From NCBI RefSeq assembly GCF_020687165.1, contig NZ_JAJEQC010000004.1: a stretch of DNA of 64,000 nt; one strand, written 5' to 3'. Numbering within the stretch: position 1 is the first letter of the stretch; each line of letters starts with the position of its first letter. Both the position numbers and the translations under genes were made by a program. This document shows positions 1 to 7,982 of the stretch, piece by piece. Source of the DNA: Hominenteromicrobium mulieris (lineage in GTDB: Bacteria > Bacillota > Clostridia > Oscillospirales > Acutalibacteraceae). The notes under the pieces are model-generated. The model was not told the DNA's origin, ran no database searches, and saw only the letters and a list, made by a program, of their open reading frames with translations.

Positions 1-1386
1 GCTGTAAAGCCACGTGTCCTGCAGAACCATGCCGAATTCTTTTCTGAGGTCGCCGCGGGCAAACTCCGTGATGTCCTTGCCGTCAAGGTAAATTCTGCCG
101 GATTTTAAATCATGGAAGCGCATGAGAAGCTTTACCATAGTCGTTTTGCCTGCACCCGTCGGGCCGACAATAGCGATCTTCTGGCCCGCTTTCACATCGG
201 CGGAGAAATCGTGGATGACAGTCTCATCGGTGTCTTCGTAACCGAAGCAAACATGGTCAAAGCGGATGTCGCCGCGGATATTGCTGTTTTCCACGGTGTA
301 TTTCGGTGTTTTTTCGACGATCTCAGGCTCATCAAGGAAATTGAAAATGCGCTCTGCCGCCGCCATGGTGCGCTGTACCTGACTTGAGATGCTTGCCATC
401 TGGGTGATGGGCTGCGTGAAACTGCGCAGATACTGGATGAACGCCTGAATACCGCCGATGGTCATGCTGCCGCCTGCCGCCATAGATGCGCCCAAAATGC
501 ACACCACAACGTAGCCGAGATTGCCCACAAAGCCCATGATCGGCTGCATCAGGCCGGAGAGGAACTCCGACTTCCAGCCCGCGTTATAGAGCTTTTCGTT
601 TTCGCACTCGAATTTCTCCATGGAGCGCGCTTCGCCGTTAAACGCCTTCACGACGACGTGCCCGCCGTACATTTCCTCCACGTGACCGTTCACCGCGCCG
701 AGGTATTCCTGTTGGCCGACGAAATATTTCTGCGAGGATTTCACAATGCGTCCGACAAGCAGCAAAGAAATCGGGACGATGCACAGTGCGACAAGCGTCA
801 ACTGCCAGCTGATGGAAAGCATCATAATAAGCACACCGATGATGGAGCACACAGACGTGATAAGCTGCGTGATGCTCTGGTTAAGACTCTGGCTGAGCGT
901 ATCAACATCGTTCGTGATGCGGGAAAGCACGTCACCCTGACTCGTTTTGTGAAAATACGAGACGGGCAGGCGGTCGATTTTCTCCATAATGGCACGCCGC
1001 ATGTTGTACGAGACCTTCGCCGAAACGCCGGACATCGTAAATCCCTGAATGTAGGAGAACAGCGCGCTCAACGCATATAACCCCACAAGGAACAGTAAAA
1101 CTTTCGCAATATAGCCAAAGTCAATGCCCTCCGCAGCGCCGGTGATGATGCGCATCAAACCGGCCGTCAGCTCATCGGTCGCTTTTGCGAGGATCTTCGG
1201 GCCGACGATCGTGAACACGGTGGAAAGCGCCGCGAAAATGACGACGATGAGTATTTTAAACTTAAACGGGGAAAGATACGAAATAAGCTTTTTAAAGCTG
1301 CCTTTGAAGTCCTTGGCTTTTTCGGTGGGCATCATGCCTCTGCCGGGCCCGTGCGGACGCGGTGCGTTTCTTTTCGGTTCGCTCAT
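1..1386 (-). CDS. ABC exporter, permease-ATPase fusion (partial, C-terminus off the window)
   Basis: Half-transporter of the multidrug/lipid exporter type. An N-terminal Gly/Pro/Arg-rich cytoplasmic leader is followed by an ABC type-1 transmembrane domain of about six helices (roughly residues 30-330) and the start of a nucleotide-binding domain. Walker A reads GPTGAGKTT and the Q-loop region (GMVLQDTW) lies at the window edge; signature and Walker B fall outside. The ATG overlaps the stop of the upstream exporter gene in an ATGA arrangement, so the two are translationally coupled and very likely form a heterodimer. The pair sits in an operon behind a MarR repressor, which suggests drug or toxic-compound efflux. 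The substrate cannot be read from the sequence. Confidence 0.93.
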   Translation of the reverse strand, partial: MSEPKRNAPRPHGPGRGMMPTEKAKDFKGSFKKLISYLSPFKFKILIVVIFAALSTVFTIVGPKILAKATDELTAGLMRIITGAAEGIDFGYIAKVLLFLVGLYALSALFSYIQGFTMSGVSAKVSYNMRRAIMEKIDRLPVSYFHKTSQGDVLSRITNDVDTLSQSLNQSITQLITSVCSIIGVLIMMLSISWQLTLVALCIVPISLLLVGRIVKSSQKYFVGQQEYLGAVNGHVEEMYGGHVVVKAFNGEARSMEKFECENEKLYNAGWKSEFLSGLMQPIMGFVGNLGYVVVCILGASMAAGGSMTIGGIQAFIQYLRSFTQPITQMASISSQVQRTMAAAERIFNFLDEPEIVEKTPKYTVENSNIRGDIRFDHVCFGYEDTDETVIHDFSADVKAGQKIAIVGPTGAGKTTMVKLLMRFHDLKSGRIYLDGKDITEFARGDLRKEFGMVLQDTWLYS

Positions 1387-3599
1387 GCCAATTCCTCCTT
1401 TGAAAGCTGACTTTCCGCAATCTCGCGGTATTCCGGGCACGTTTTCAAAAGCTCTTTGTGCGTGCCCTTGCCGACGATTTTGCCTTCATCCAGCACTATG
1501 ATCTGCTCGGCGTTCATGATGGTGGAAACGCGCTGCGCGACGATGAGCACGACAGCGTTTTCCGTGTATTTCGTCAGCGCACGGCGCAGCTTTGCATCCG
1601 TTTTGAAATCGAGCGCGGAGAAGCTATCGTCGAAAATATACACCGGCGCTTTTTTCACGAGCGCACGGGCAATGGCAAGACGCTGCTTCTGGCCGCCGGA
1701 AACGTTGCTGCCGCCCTGCGCGATGGAGCTTTCCACACCGTTCGGCAATTCGCTGACAAATTCCGTAGCCTGTGCGCAATCGAGCGCTGCCAGCACCTCG
1801 TTCACATCGGCGTCTTCCTTGCCGTACTTGATGTTGGAATCGATTGTGCCGGAGAACAGCATGGCCTTCTGCGGCACGTAGCCGATGTTATCGCGCAGTT
1901 CCTTTTGCGAAAGCGTGCGGATATCCTTGCCGTTCAGGTAAACTGCGCCGCCGGTGACATCGTAAAAACGCGGGATGAGGTTGATGAGCGTCGATTTTCC
2001 CGCACCCGTCGCGCCGATAAACGCCGTCGTTTGGCCGGGCTTTGCGGTAAACGAAATGTGGCTCAAGGTATCTTCCTCGGCGTTGCCGTAGCGGAAGGAA
2101 ACGTCGTCAAAACGCAGCTCACCGCTTTCATTACCGAGTGTAACCGGGTTTTCCGGCTCTTTAATGGAAAGCTCCGTCGTCAGCACCTCCTGCACACGGT
2201 CTGCGGAAACCATGGCGCGCGGCACCATAATGAAGATCATCGAAATCATCAGGAACGACATGATAATCTGCATCGTGTACTGGATATACGCCATCATGTC
2301 GCCTACCTGCATGGTGGATTCCGCAATGGCGTGCCCACCCACCCACATGATGAGCAGCGTGACAAGATTCATGATGAGCATCATGATCGGCATTGTAATG
2401 CTCATCACGCGCTGGGTAAAGCGGTTTGTGCGGGTGAGGTCTTCATTCGCCTTATCAAAGCGCGCCTCCTCGAATTTCTCATTCGTAAACGCGCGTACCA
2501 CGAGCATGCCGCTCAAATTCTCGCGGCTGACGAGGTTTAATCTGTCCGTCAAACGCTGCAAGCTCTTGAATTTCGGCATTGCAACGTTTAAAAGTACGAC
2601 GACAAGCCCCAGCAAGACGATGACCGCGAGCGCAATGATCCAGCTTAGCGAAACGCTTTTTTGCAGCGCGAAAATAATGCCGCCCACGCCCATGATCGGC
2701 GCGTAGCACATCAAACGCAGACCCATGGAAATAAGCATCTGCACCTGTGTCACGTCGTTCGTCGTGCGCGTGATGAGTGATGCGGTGGAAAATTTATCGA
2801 ACTCCGTGTTGGAAAAGCTTTCCACCTTGCGGAACACATCGCTGCGCATCTGCTTTGCCACGCCGGACGAAATGCGCGACGCGAAGAATCCGACGAGCAT
2901 CGCCGCCAGTACGCCGAGCAGCGCAATGCCGAGCATCTCAAGGCCCTTTATCACAATGTAGCGCACCTGTTTTGCGTCCAAATCGACGCCGAGTTCCTTA
3001 TAGAACAGCTTTGTAAACGTCGCGCCCACCTGCGAGCCGATCATCGACTGCGCGTTTTCGGCAGAATCGATCGCTTCGCTGAACGTCTCTTTCGGCATCT
3101 GCTGTAACATGGGGATAACAGCATAAAGCTGACGCATATCCATGTCCTGCACGCCGCTTTCGGTGTCCACCGCCTGGCCGGTCTGCGCGCCGTAATCCTT
3201 CAGAAATGTCATGAACGCATACGCCGCTTTACCGTAGGCATCGCCCACCGCCTGCACGTCTGCATCTTCGCTTAAAGCGACCGCATCCATGTCCTTGATA
3301 TTCTCGTAGGTTTTCGCAAGCTTCGTCTCTTCATCGCTGCCGTGCTCCACGGGCGTGTAGGCGTTTTTGAACGTCCCCGCCTCCGCGTCGTTCATAAACA
3401 GCGCCAATAAGTCAACGGCCTGTTGGTTCAAAACCGCAGGTGCAGCCTCATCCACGCCGCCAAGCTGAATGCCGGTGTTCACAATGTCGCTCATCAGGTT
3501 CGGTAATGTCAAGTCACACATCGCCTGCCCGAAAAGCAGCAGAATGCACGCCAGCACCAGCGCCGCAAACGGCTTTAGGTACGTTTTCAGCAATTTCAT
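1383..3599 (-). CDS. ABC exporter, permease-ATPase fusion with large TM1-TM2 ectodomain
   Basis: 738-residue half-transporter, longer than the usual 570-620. The extra length lies between the first and second membrane helices: residues about 30-215 are hydrophilic and predicted extracytoplasmic, and include a Met/Gln-rich stretch. The transmembrane domain follows to about residue 475, then an ATPase domain with Walker A GATGAGKST (about 528), signature VSGGQ (about 629) and Walker B ending FDDSFSALD (about 653). The residue after the Walker B aspartate is Asp rather than the catalytic Glu, as in the degenerate half of heterodimeric exporters. It overlaps its neighbours by ATGA on both sides (MarR gene upstream, partner exporter downstream), so the three form one operon. 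The substrate is unknown. Confidence 0.93.
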   Translation of the reverse strand: MKLLKTYLKPFAALVLACILLLFGQAMCDLTLPNLMSDIVNTGIQLGGVDEAAPAVLNQQAVDLLALFMNDAEAGTFKNAYTPVEHGSDEETKLAKTYENIKDMDAVALSEDADVQAVGDAYGKAAYAFMTFLKDYGAQTGQAVDTESGVQDMDMRQLYAVIPMLQQMPKETFSEAIDSAENAQSMIGSQVGATFTKLFYKELGVDLDAKQVRYIVIKGLEMLGIALLGVLAAMLVGFFASRISSGVAKQMRSDVFRKVESFSNTEFDKFSTASLITRTTNDVTQVQMLISMGLRLMCYAPIMGVGGIIFALQKSVSLSWIIALAVIVLLGLVVVLLNVAMPKFKSLQRLTDRLNLVSRENLSGMLVVRAFTNEKFEEARFDKANEDLTRTNRFTQRVMSITMPIMMLIMNLVTLLIMWVGGHAIAESTMQVGDMMAYIQYTMQIIMSFLMISMIFIMVPRAMVSADRVQEVLTTELSIKEPENPVTLGNESGELRFDDVSFRYGNAEEDTLSHISFTAKPGQTTAFIGATGAGKSTLINLIPRFYDVTGGAVYLNGKDIRTLSQKELRDNIGYVPQKAMLFSGTIDSNIKYGKEDADVNEVLAALDCAQATEFVSELPNGVESSIAQGGSNVSGGQKQRLAIARALVKKAPVYIFDDSFSALDFKTDAKLRRALTKYTENAVVLIVAQRVSTIMNAEQIIVLDEGKIVGKGTHKELLKTCPEYREIAESQLSKEELA

Positions 3600-4096
3600 T
3601 CGGTTTTCTCCTTTCTCATCTCCGGGTATCTGCCTGTCTCGGTAAAGTTTTCAAGGTTTCGCCGTATTTGCTCCATGACGCGGTGGAAGACCTGCATGTC
3701 TTCCGGGCTGACACCGGCGCACATTTTTTCATAATATTCATGCTTCAGCTCTCTGCACCGCTTAACAGCCGGCTCGGCCTTCGGCAACAAAACCAAATGT
3801 ACCATGCGACGGTCGCTTTGGTCCGGTTTTGTTTCAATCCATCCGCCGCGCACAAGGTGGTCTACCGCCTTACTCATCAACGAGCGCGAAACACCCATGC
3901 GCCGCGCAATGCGCCCGGCCGTATCGACCTTTGTTGTGGAAAGGCGCATGATCACACCGGATTCCACCGCGGAAAGGTCTTCATCCGCCAGCACCTTGCG
4001 CAGCTCCGTATGGATGATGCGCGCGATCTGCGTTAAGTGCTCCGCAAGCCCGTCGTGAAACGGCACGGCCGTACACGCTTGCTCGTCTCGCTTCAT
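3596..4096 (-). CDS. MarR-family transcriptional regulator
   Basis: 166-residue winged-helix repressor of the MarR family, first gene of the exporter operon. The start was set at the Met followed by KRDEQ because AGGAGG lies about seven bases upstream; a 13-residue longer reading lacks a ribosome binding site. The central region (IMRLSTTKVDTAGRIARRMGV, shown here only in part, then SRSLMSKAVDHLVRGGWI) is the typical MarR helix-turn-helix and wing. MarR proteins of this arrangement bind small aromatic or drug-like ligands and derepress their own operon. Two palindromes in its leader at 4166-4196 are likely operators. The specific ligand is not predictable. Confidence 0.93.
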   Translation of the reverse strand: MKRDEQACTAVPFHDGLAEHLTQIARIIHTELRKVLADEDLSAVESGVIMRLSTTKVDTAGRIARRMGVSRSLMSKAVDHLVRGGWIETKPDQSDRRMVHLVLLPKAEPAVKRCRELKHEYYEKMCAGVSPEDMQVFHRVMEQIRRNLENFTETGRYPEMRKEKTE

Positions 4097-4165
4097 TCCT
4101 CGCACCTCCTGTTGCTTACTGCTGAACATCGCCAAAAGTTCTTAACGATGTCCATTTCCAAAAAA

Positions 4166-4196
4166 CAGTTTAAAACTGAATTGTTCATTTTTGAAC
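4166..4196 (-). promoter_or_regulatory. Putative MarR operators in the exporter-operon leader
   Basis: Two adjacent palindromes: CAGTTTAAAACTG at 4166-4178 and GTTCA-N4-TGAAC at 4183-4196. Both lie between the probable promoter and the MarR start codon, where binding would block transcription. Assignment to the MarR protein is inference from position and symmetry. Confidence 0.5.
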
Positions 4197-4213
4197 TGTT
4201 AAGGAATGAACAT

Positions 4214-4242
4214 ATTATAGACCGACAAAAACAAAAAAGCAA
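4214..4242 (-). promoter_or_regulatory. Promoter of the marR-ABC operon
   Basis: Minus-strand -35 TTGCTT (4237-4242) and a perfect -10 TATAAT (4214-4219) with a 17-base spacer, upstream of the MarR gene and its putative operators. Confidence 0.65.
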
Positions 4243-4301
4243 TGACTATTTTGTGAATAAAGCTGCCAAATTATATTTCAGAAAACCATATAGCCGAAAA
4301 G

Positions 4302-4341
4302 AAAAAAGACCCGCAAACACAGCGAACTGCATTTGCGGATC
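4302..4341 (-). terminator. Rho-independent terminator after rplL
   Basis: On the minus strand, a GATCCGCAAA...TTTGCGGGTC stem is followed directly by a run of six T. It closes the rplJ-rplL transcription unit. Confidence 0.85.
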
Positions 4342-4372
4342 TTGAATCAGACAATTATAAGGTGAAGCTAAA

Positions 4373-4741
4373 TTACTTCAGCTCGACCTCAGCGCCAGCC
4401 TCGGTGAGCTTCGTCTTAAGAGCCTCAGCGTCGTCCTTGGAAACGCCTTCCTTAATGGTCTTCGGAGCCTCGTCAACCATAGCCTTAGCTTCCTTCAGGC
4501 CCAGGCCGGTAGCTTCCTTAACAACCTTGATAACGTTGATCTTGTTTGCGCCAGCAGACTTCAGAACAACGTCGAACTCGGTCTTCTCTTCAGCAGCCGG
4601 AGCAGCAGCGCCAGCGCCAGCGACCATAACCGGAGCAGCAGCGGAAACGCCGAACTCCTCTTCGATAGCCTTGACCAGCTCGTTGAGCTCGAGAACGGTC
4701 ATGGACTTGATTTCTTCAACAAACTTTGCGATATCAGCCAT
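4373..4741 (-). CDS. rplL: 50S ribosomal protein L7/L12
   Basis: 122 residues, the standard length. The N-terminal dimerisation segment (ADIAKFVEEIKSMTVLELN) leads into an Ala/Gly-rich hinge (about residues 35-55) and the conserved C-terminal factor-binding domain (KINVIKVVKEATGLGLKEAK region). L7/L12 dimers bind L10 to make the ribosomal stalk that recruits and activates translation factors. The ribosome binding site is AGGAGG. It lies directly downstream of rplJ, sharing the rplJ promoter and L10 leader. Confidence 0.98.
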   Translation of the reverse strand: MADIAKFVEEIKSMTVLELNELVKAIEEEFGVSAAAPVMVAGAGAAAPAAEEKTEFDVVLKSAGANKINVIKVVKEATGLGLKEAKAMVDEAPKTIKEGVSKDDAEALKTKLTEAGAEVELK

Positions 4742-4786
4742 TGTAATATCCTCCTAAAATTTTAAATTGAAAATTATCCTGCAAAC

Positions 4787-5290
4787 TTATGCAGTTTCCT
4801 GAGCCTTTGCAACTTCACTAAGTGCAATAGCAAGACCACGCGGGCCGGATACGAGAACGCTAAGCAGCATCTGAACAAGACCTTCCTTGCTCGGGAGATC
4901 TGCGATTGCAGCGATCTCTGCCGGAGACATGACCTTACCGTCCATGTAGCCGGACTTAATAACGAACTTACCGTCGGAATCCTTTGCAAACTTGTTCAGG
5001 ATTCTTGCCGGAGCGATCTGATCCTCGTGGGAAACAGCCAGAGCGGTTGTGCCTTCGAGAACCTCGGACATACCCTCGATCTCGGTGCCTTCGATAGCAC
5101 GCTTGAGAAGAGTATTCTTAACGACAGTGTACTCAACGCCGGCTTCACGCAGTTCCTTACGGAGCTTTGTGTCGGCCTCTGCAGTGATACCCTTGTAGTC
5201 TACGACAACACCGGATACGCTGTTAGCGACCTTATCCTTCAGCTGAGCAACAATTGCCTGCTTTGTTTCCAAAACGCTTTTACTGGGCAA
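4787..5290 (-). CDS. rplJ: 50S ribosomal protein L10
   Basis: About 167 residues beginning MPSKSVLETKQ. L10 anchors the L7/L12 stalk on 23S rRNA next to L11. I chose a TTG start because GAGGTG sits six bases upstream and because L10 proteins normally begin at this point; a GTG nine bases earlier (5299) would add three residues. Conserved features include VVVDYKGIT and VKNTLLKRA in the rRNA-binding half, and an Ala-rich C-terminal helix for L12 dimers. Expression is probably autoregulated through the L10 leader upstream. Confidence 0.96.
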   Translation of the reverse strand: MPSKSVLETKQAIVAQLKDKVANSVSGVVVDYKGITAEADTKLRKELREAGVEYTVVKNTLLKRAIEGTEIEGMSEVLEGTTALAVSHEDQIAPARILNKFAKDSDGKFVIKSGYMDGKVMSPAEIAAIADLPSKEGLVQMLLSVLVSGPRGLAIALSEVAKAQETA

Positions 5291-5349
5291 AATATTCACC
5301 TCGCCTTTCAGTTATGATTTGGAAAAGCGCCAAAATGAACGATTTTCCT

Positions 5350-5485
5350 CGGTGCGAAAACTAAAAATGCCTTCCCACTTACCGCAGGAAGGCATAAAAA
5401 GTACAAAGTAACTTTTCCGCTCCCTCGGCAGGCGGTAAAACCTTTCAGCCCGGAAAACCGGTGCACCTGCTGTCTTAGGTAAACA
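5350..5485 (-). ncRNA. Ribosomal protein L10 leader (autoregulatory mRNA structure)
   Basis: The 5' leader of rplJ contains the characteristic AAGACAGCAGGUGCACC block (minus strand, ending near 5480), then the pyrimidine/purine stem segments around 5410-5460, and a distal hairpin. This matches the L10 leader of Firmicutes, bound by L10 or L10-L12 to repress its own operon. Recognition is by conserved sequence, not by a covariance model. Confidence 0.88.
5363..5394 (-). terminator. Attenuator hairpin in the rplJ leader
   Basis: Minus-strand TGCCTTCC...GGAAGGCA stem followed by TTTTT, located between the L10 leader core and the rplJ start. It probably acts as the transcription attenuator of the leader. 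Confidence 0.75.
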
Positions 5486-5493
5486 GCTTTGTA

Positions 5494-5522
5494 ATTATAG
5501 CATGGCAGAAGAACTCTGTCAA
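5494..5522 (-). promoter_or_regulatory. rplJ-rplL promoter
   Basis: Consensus-perfect -35 TTGACA (5517-5522) and -10 TATAAT (5494-5499), minus strand, 17-base spacer. It shows that rplJL has its own strong promoter separate from rplK-rplA. Confidence 0.85.
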
Positions 5523-5549
5523 GCCTTAAATTTAAGATTCAGACGAACC

Positions 5550-6242
5550 TTAGCCAACCTTGTTCGGGTTGATCTTCACGCCCGGGCCCATCGTTGCAGC
5601 AACAACGCAGGAACGGATGTACTGGCCCTTAGCAGCAGCCGGCTTTGCCTTGTTGATGGCTTCCAGCAGCGTGTTGAAGTTTTCCGTCAGCTTCTCTGTG
5701 CCGAAGGAAATCTTGCCGATCGGGCAGTGGATGATGTTGGTCTTGTCGAGACGATACTCGATCTTACCGGCCTTCGCTTCGGTGATTGCACGTGCAATGT
5801 CCGGAGCAACGGTGCCGGCCTTCGGGTTCGGCATGAGGCCGCGCGGGCCAAGGATCTTACCGAGACGACCAACCATACCCATCATATCCGGGGTCGTGAT
5901 GAGGACGTCAAAATCCATCCAGCCTTCGGACTGGATCTTCTGGATCATATCATTGCCGCCGACGAATTCAGCACCGGCTGCACGAGCCTCGTCTTCCTTC
6001 TCCGGCTTGCAGATTGCGAGCACGCGGACGGTCTTGCCCGTGCCGTGCGGCAGGACGATAGCACCGCGGACCTGCTGGTCTGCATGACGGCCGTCAACGC
6101 CCAGCTTTACGTGGACTTCAACGGTTTCGTCGAACTTTGCTGTACCAGTCTTGACACAGAGGTCAAGCGCTTCCTGCGTATCATAAAGGCGGCTGCGCTC
6201 GATGAGCTTTGCGCCATCGACATACTTTTTACCGTGTTTCAT
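5550..6242 (-). CDS. rplA: 50S ribosomal protein L1
   Basis: 230 residues, the usual size. L1 binds 23S rRNA helices 76-78 and forms the mobile L1 stalk that moves deacylated tRNA from the E site; in many bacteria it represses its own operon. The conserved signature region (GRLGKILGPRGLMPNPKAGT) is present around residues 125-145. The start is the second of two close ATGs: the first runs into a stop, while this one has AGGAGG seven bases upstream. It follows rplK. Confidence 0.98.
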   Translation of the reverse strand: MKHGKKYVDGAKLIERSRLYDTQEALDLCVKTGTAKFDETVEVHVKLGVDGRHADQQVRGAIVLPHGTGKTVRVLAICKPEKEDEARAAGAEFVGGNDMIQKIQSEGWMDFDVLITTPDMMGMVGRLGKILGPRGLMPNPKAGTVAPDIARAITEAKAGKIEYRLDKTNIIHCPIGKISFGTEKLTENFNTLLEAINKAKPAAAKGQYIRSCVVAATMGPGVKINPNKVG

Positions 6243-6310
6243 TCATGTTCCTCCTAAAGTGGTAGATATCGGATTCTCAGAGAGTTTCCTCCCACCCGGG
6301 TAAAATCAAA

Positions 6311-6736
6311 TCAATCGACTACTTCGATGCCCATGCTGCGTGCAGTACCGGCGATCATGCTCATAGCACTCTCGATGGATGCAGCGTTGAGATCAGGCAT
6401 TTTCTGCTCGGCGATCTTCTTTACCTGCTCGCGGGTAATCTTTGCGACCTTTGTCTTGTTCGGTGTGCCCGAAGCTGTTTCGATGCCGCAAGCCTTCTTA
6501 ATAAGAACTGCTGCAGGCGGCGTCTTTGTTACAAAGGTAAAGGAACGGTCTGCGTATACTGTGATGACGACCGGGATGATAAGACCAGCGTCGCCCTTGG
6601 TGCGCTCGTTAAATTCCTTTGTAAATGCCATGATGTTAACACCGTGCTGACCGAGAGCCGGACCAACCGGTGGTGCCGGGGTAGCTTTACCGGCAGGTAT
6701 CTGGAGCTTAATAAAGCCCGTAACCTTCTGAGCCAT
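6311..6736 (-). CDS. rplK: 50S ribosomal protein L11
   Basis: 141 residues. The N-terminal proline-rich face (KLQIPAGKATPAPPVGPALGQHG region, which contacts thiostrepton-type antibiotics and release factors) is followed by the C-terminal rRNA-binding domain (GTARSMGIEV at the end). L11 forms the base of the GTPase-associated centre. The ribosome binding site is GGAGG. It lies between nusG and rplA in the classic secE-nusG-rplKAJL order. Confidence 0.98.
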   Translation of the reverse strand: MAQKVTGFIKLQIPAGKATPAPPVGPALGQHGVNIMAFTKEFNERTKGDAGLIIPVVITVYADRSFTFVTKTPPAAVLIKKACGIETASGTPNKTKVAKITREQVKKIAEQKMPDLNAASIESAMSMIAGTARSMGIEVVD

Positions 6737-6855
6737 TTGTTTGCACCTCCAAAATTCGTGGTTGATGGCGGAACGTCCGTGAAAATTCAGGCGTTCCTCC
6801 CACAGGGGGACATATCCCCCTCAATAAAAAGCGGATTACCGCAATTTACCGTGTG

Positions 6856-7380
6856 TTATTCCACCGGCTCCGCCTGGTCAAGTTCCAGGTCAACCGGGGT
6901 TTCACGTCCGAACATCGAAACCATGACGCGAATGTGGTTCTTGTCCACATCAATCTCTTCCACTGTTCCGATAAAGCCCTCAAGCGGGCCGTCGGTAATC
7001 TGGACGCTGTCACCGACATTGTAGGAGACTTCGACATTCCTCGTCTCCACACCGAGTCGCTCCACTTCTTCATCCGTGAGCGGAATCGGCTTGGAAGACG
7101 GGCCGACGAAGCCCGTGCAGCCGCGGATATTGCGAACCGCGTACCACGATTCATCCGTGAGGATCATCTTTACAATGACGTAACCCGGAAAAATCTTGCG
7201 TTCCACTTCCTTGGTCTTGCCGTTTGCGGCAACTTCTGTGACCTTTTCGGTGGGTACGCGAATCTCAAAAATCAAATTCTGTAAAGAGTGGTTTTCCACC
7301 GTCTTCTCCAGATTTGACGCAACCTTGTTCTCATACCCGGAATAGGTATGAACCACATACCATTTTGCTTCGTCCGACAT
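6856..7380 (-). CDS. nusG: Transcription termination/antitermination factor NusG
   Basis: 174 residues starting MSDEAKWYVVHTYSGYENK. The start was chosen because GGAGG lies seven bases upstream; a seven-residue longer reading has no such site. The N-terminal NGN domain (with FPGYVIVKM) binds RNA polymerase clamp helices. The C-terminal KOW domain (VGDSVQITDGPLEGFIGTVEEI) can bridge to ribosomal S10 or Rho. It affects pausing, termination and transcription-translation coupling. It sits between secE and rplK, its usual place. Confidence 0.98.
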   Translation of the reverse strand: MSDEAKWYVVHTYSGYENKVASNLEKTVENHSLQNLIFEIRVPTEKVTEVAANGKTKEVERKIFPGYVIVKMILTDESWYAVRNIRGCTGFVGPSSKPIPLTDEEVERLGVETRNVEVSYNVGDSVQITDGPLEGFIGTVEEIDVDKNHIRVMVSMFGRETPVDLELDQAEPVE

Positions 7381-7426
7381 TTCGATTCCTCCGCTTCTCA
7401 AATAAACGCGCGATCATTCGCGCTGC

Positions 7427-7660
7427 TTATTTCGCCACTTGCATGACGAGACCCAGCAAATTCATGAAGACGGTATCCAGCAGGAAAATGAAGAGACCAA
7501 GCAGGATGATCGTCGCAAGAACGACACCCACATTTTTGAAAACGTTCTTCGGCGTAGGCCAAACGATCTTTTTGATCTCGCCCTTGCAGTCGCGGAAAAA
7601 CTTTCCCGCTTTCTTCGTAAAGCGAACAAAGCCGTTTTCTTTTTTTGCTTTTTCGGCCAT
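7427..7660 (-). CDS. secE: Preprotein translocase subunit SecE
   Basis: 77 residues: a charged N-terminal amphipathic segment followed by a single transmembrane helix (VGVVLATIILLGLFIFLLD). This is the short Gram-positive form of SecE, which clamps the two halves of SecY in the SecYEG channel. The conserved KIVWPTPKNV motif is present just before the helix. It lies between rpmG and nusG. Confidence 0.97.
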   Translation of the reverse strand: MAEKAKKENGFVRFTKKAGKFFRDCKGEIKKIVWPTPKNVFKNVGVVLATIILLGLFIFLLDTVFMNLLGLVMQVAK

Positions 7661-7676
7661 AACTTCGTTCCTCGCT

Positions 7677-7826
7677 TTACTTCGTCTCTCTGTGGAGCGT
7701 GTGCTTCTTGCAGAATCTGCAGTACTTGTTCATCTCAAGTCTGTCGGGATCATTCTTCTTGTTCTTCTTTGTGTTGTAGTTGCGCTGTTTGCATTCAGTG
7801 CAAGCTAAAACGACCTTTACTCTCAT
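7677..7826 (-). CDS. rpmG: 50S ribosomal protein L33
   Basis: 49 residues beginning MRVKVVLACTECKQRNY. The start was chosen because GGGAGGTG lies just upstream; a longer reading is not supported. Two CxxC pairs (CTEC and CRFC) are present, so this is the zinc-binding C+ paralogue of L33. It is the first gene of the rpmG-secE-nusG-rplK-rplA transcription unit. Confidence 0.97.
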   Translation of the reverse strand: MRVKVVLACTECKQRNYNTKKNKKNDPDRLEMNKYCRFCKKHTLHRETK

Positions 7827-7924
7827 GACGGCACCTCCCGTTTTACGGAAAAAATTTGGGATGTTCTCCCAGCCTCCCTCAAAATTTGGGCGCAAAAAAA
7901 TAGCCCCCAACTTGAGGTATACCT

Positions 7925-7954
7925 ATAATAGCATAGGATATACGCCGCTGTCAA
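7925..7954 (-). promoter_or_regulatory. Promoter of rpmG-secE-nusG-rplKA
   Basis: Minus-strand -35 TTGACA (7949-7954) and -10 TATTAT (7925-7930), 18-base spacer, about 100 bases ahead of rpmG. Confidence 0.75.
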
Positions 7955-7982
7955 GAGCTATTTTGAGATTTTATGCGGTTTT

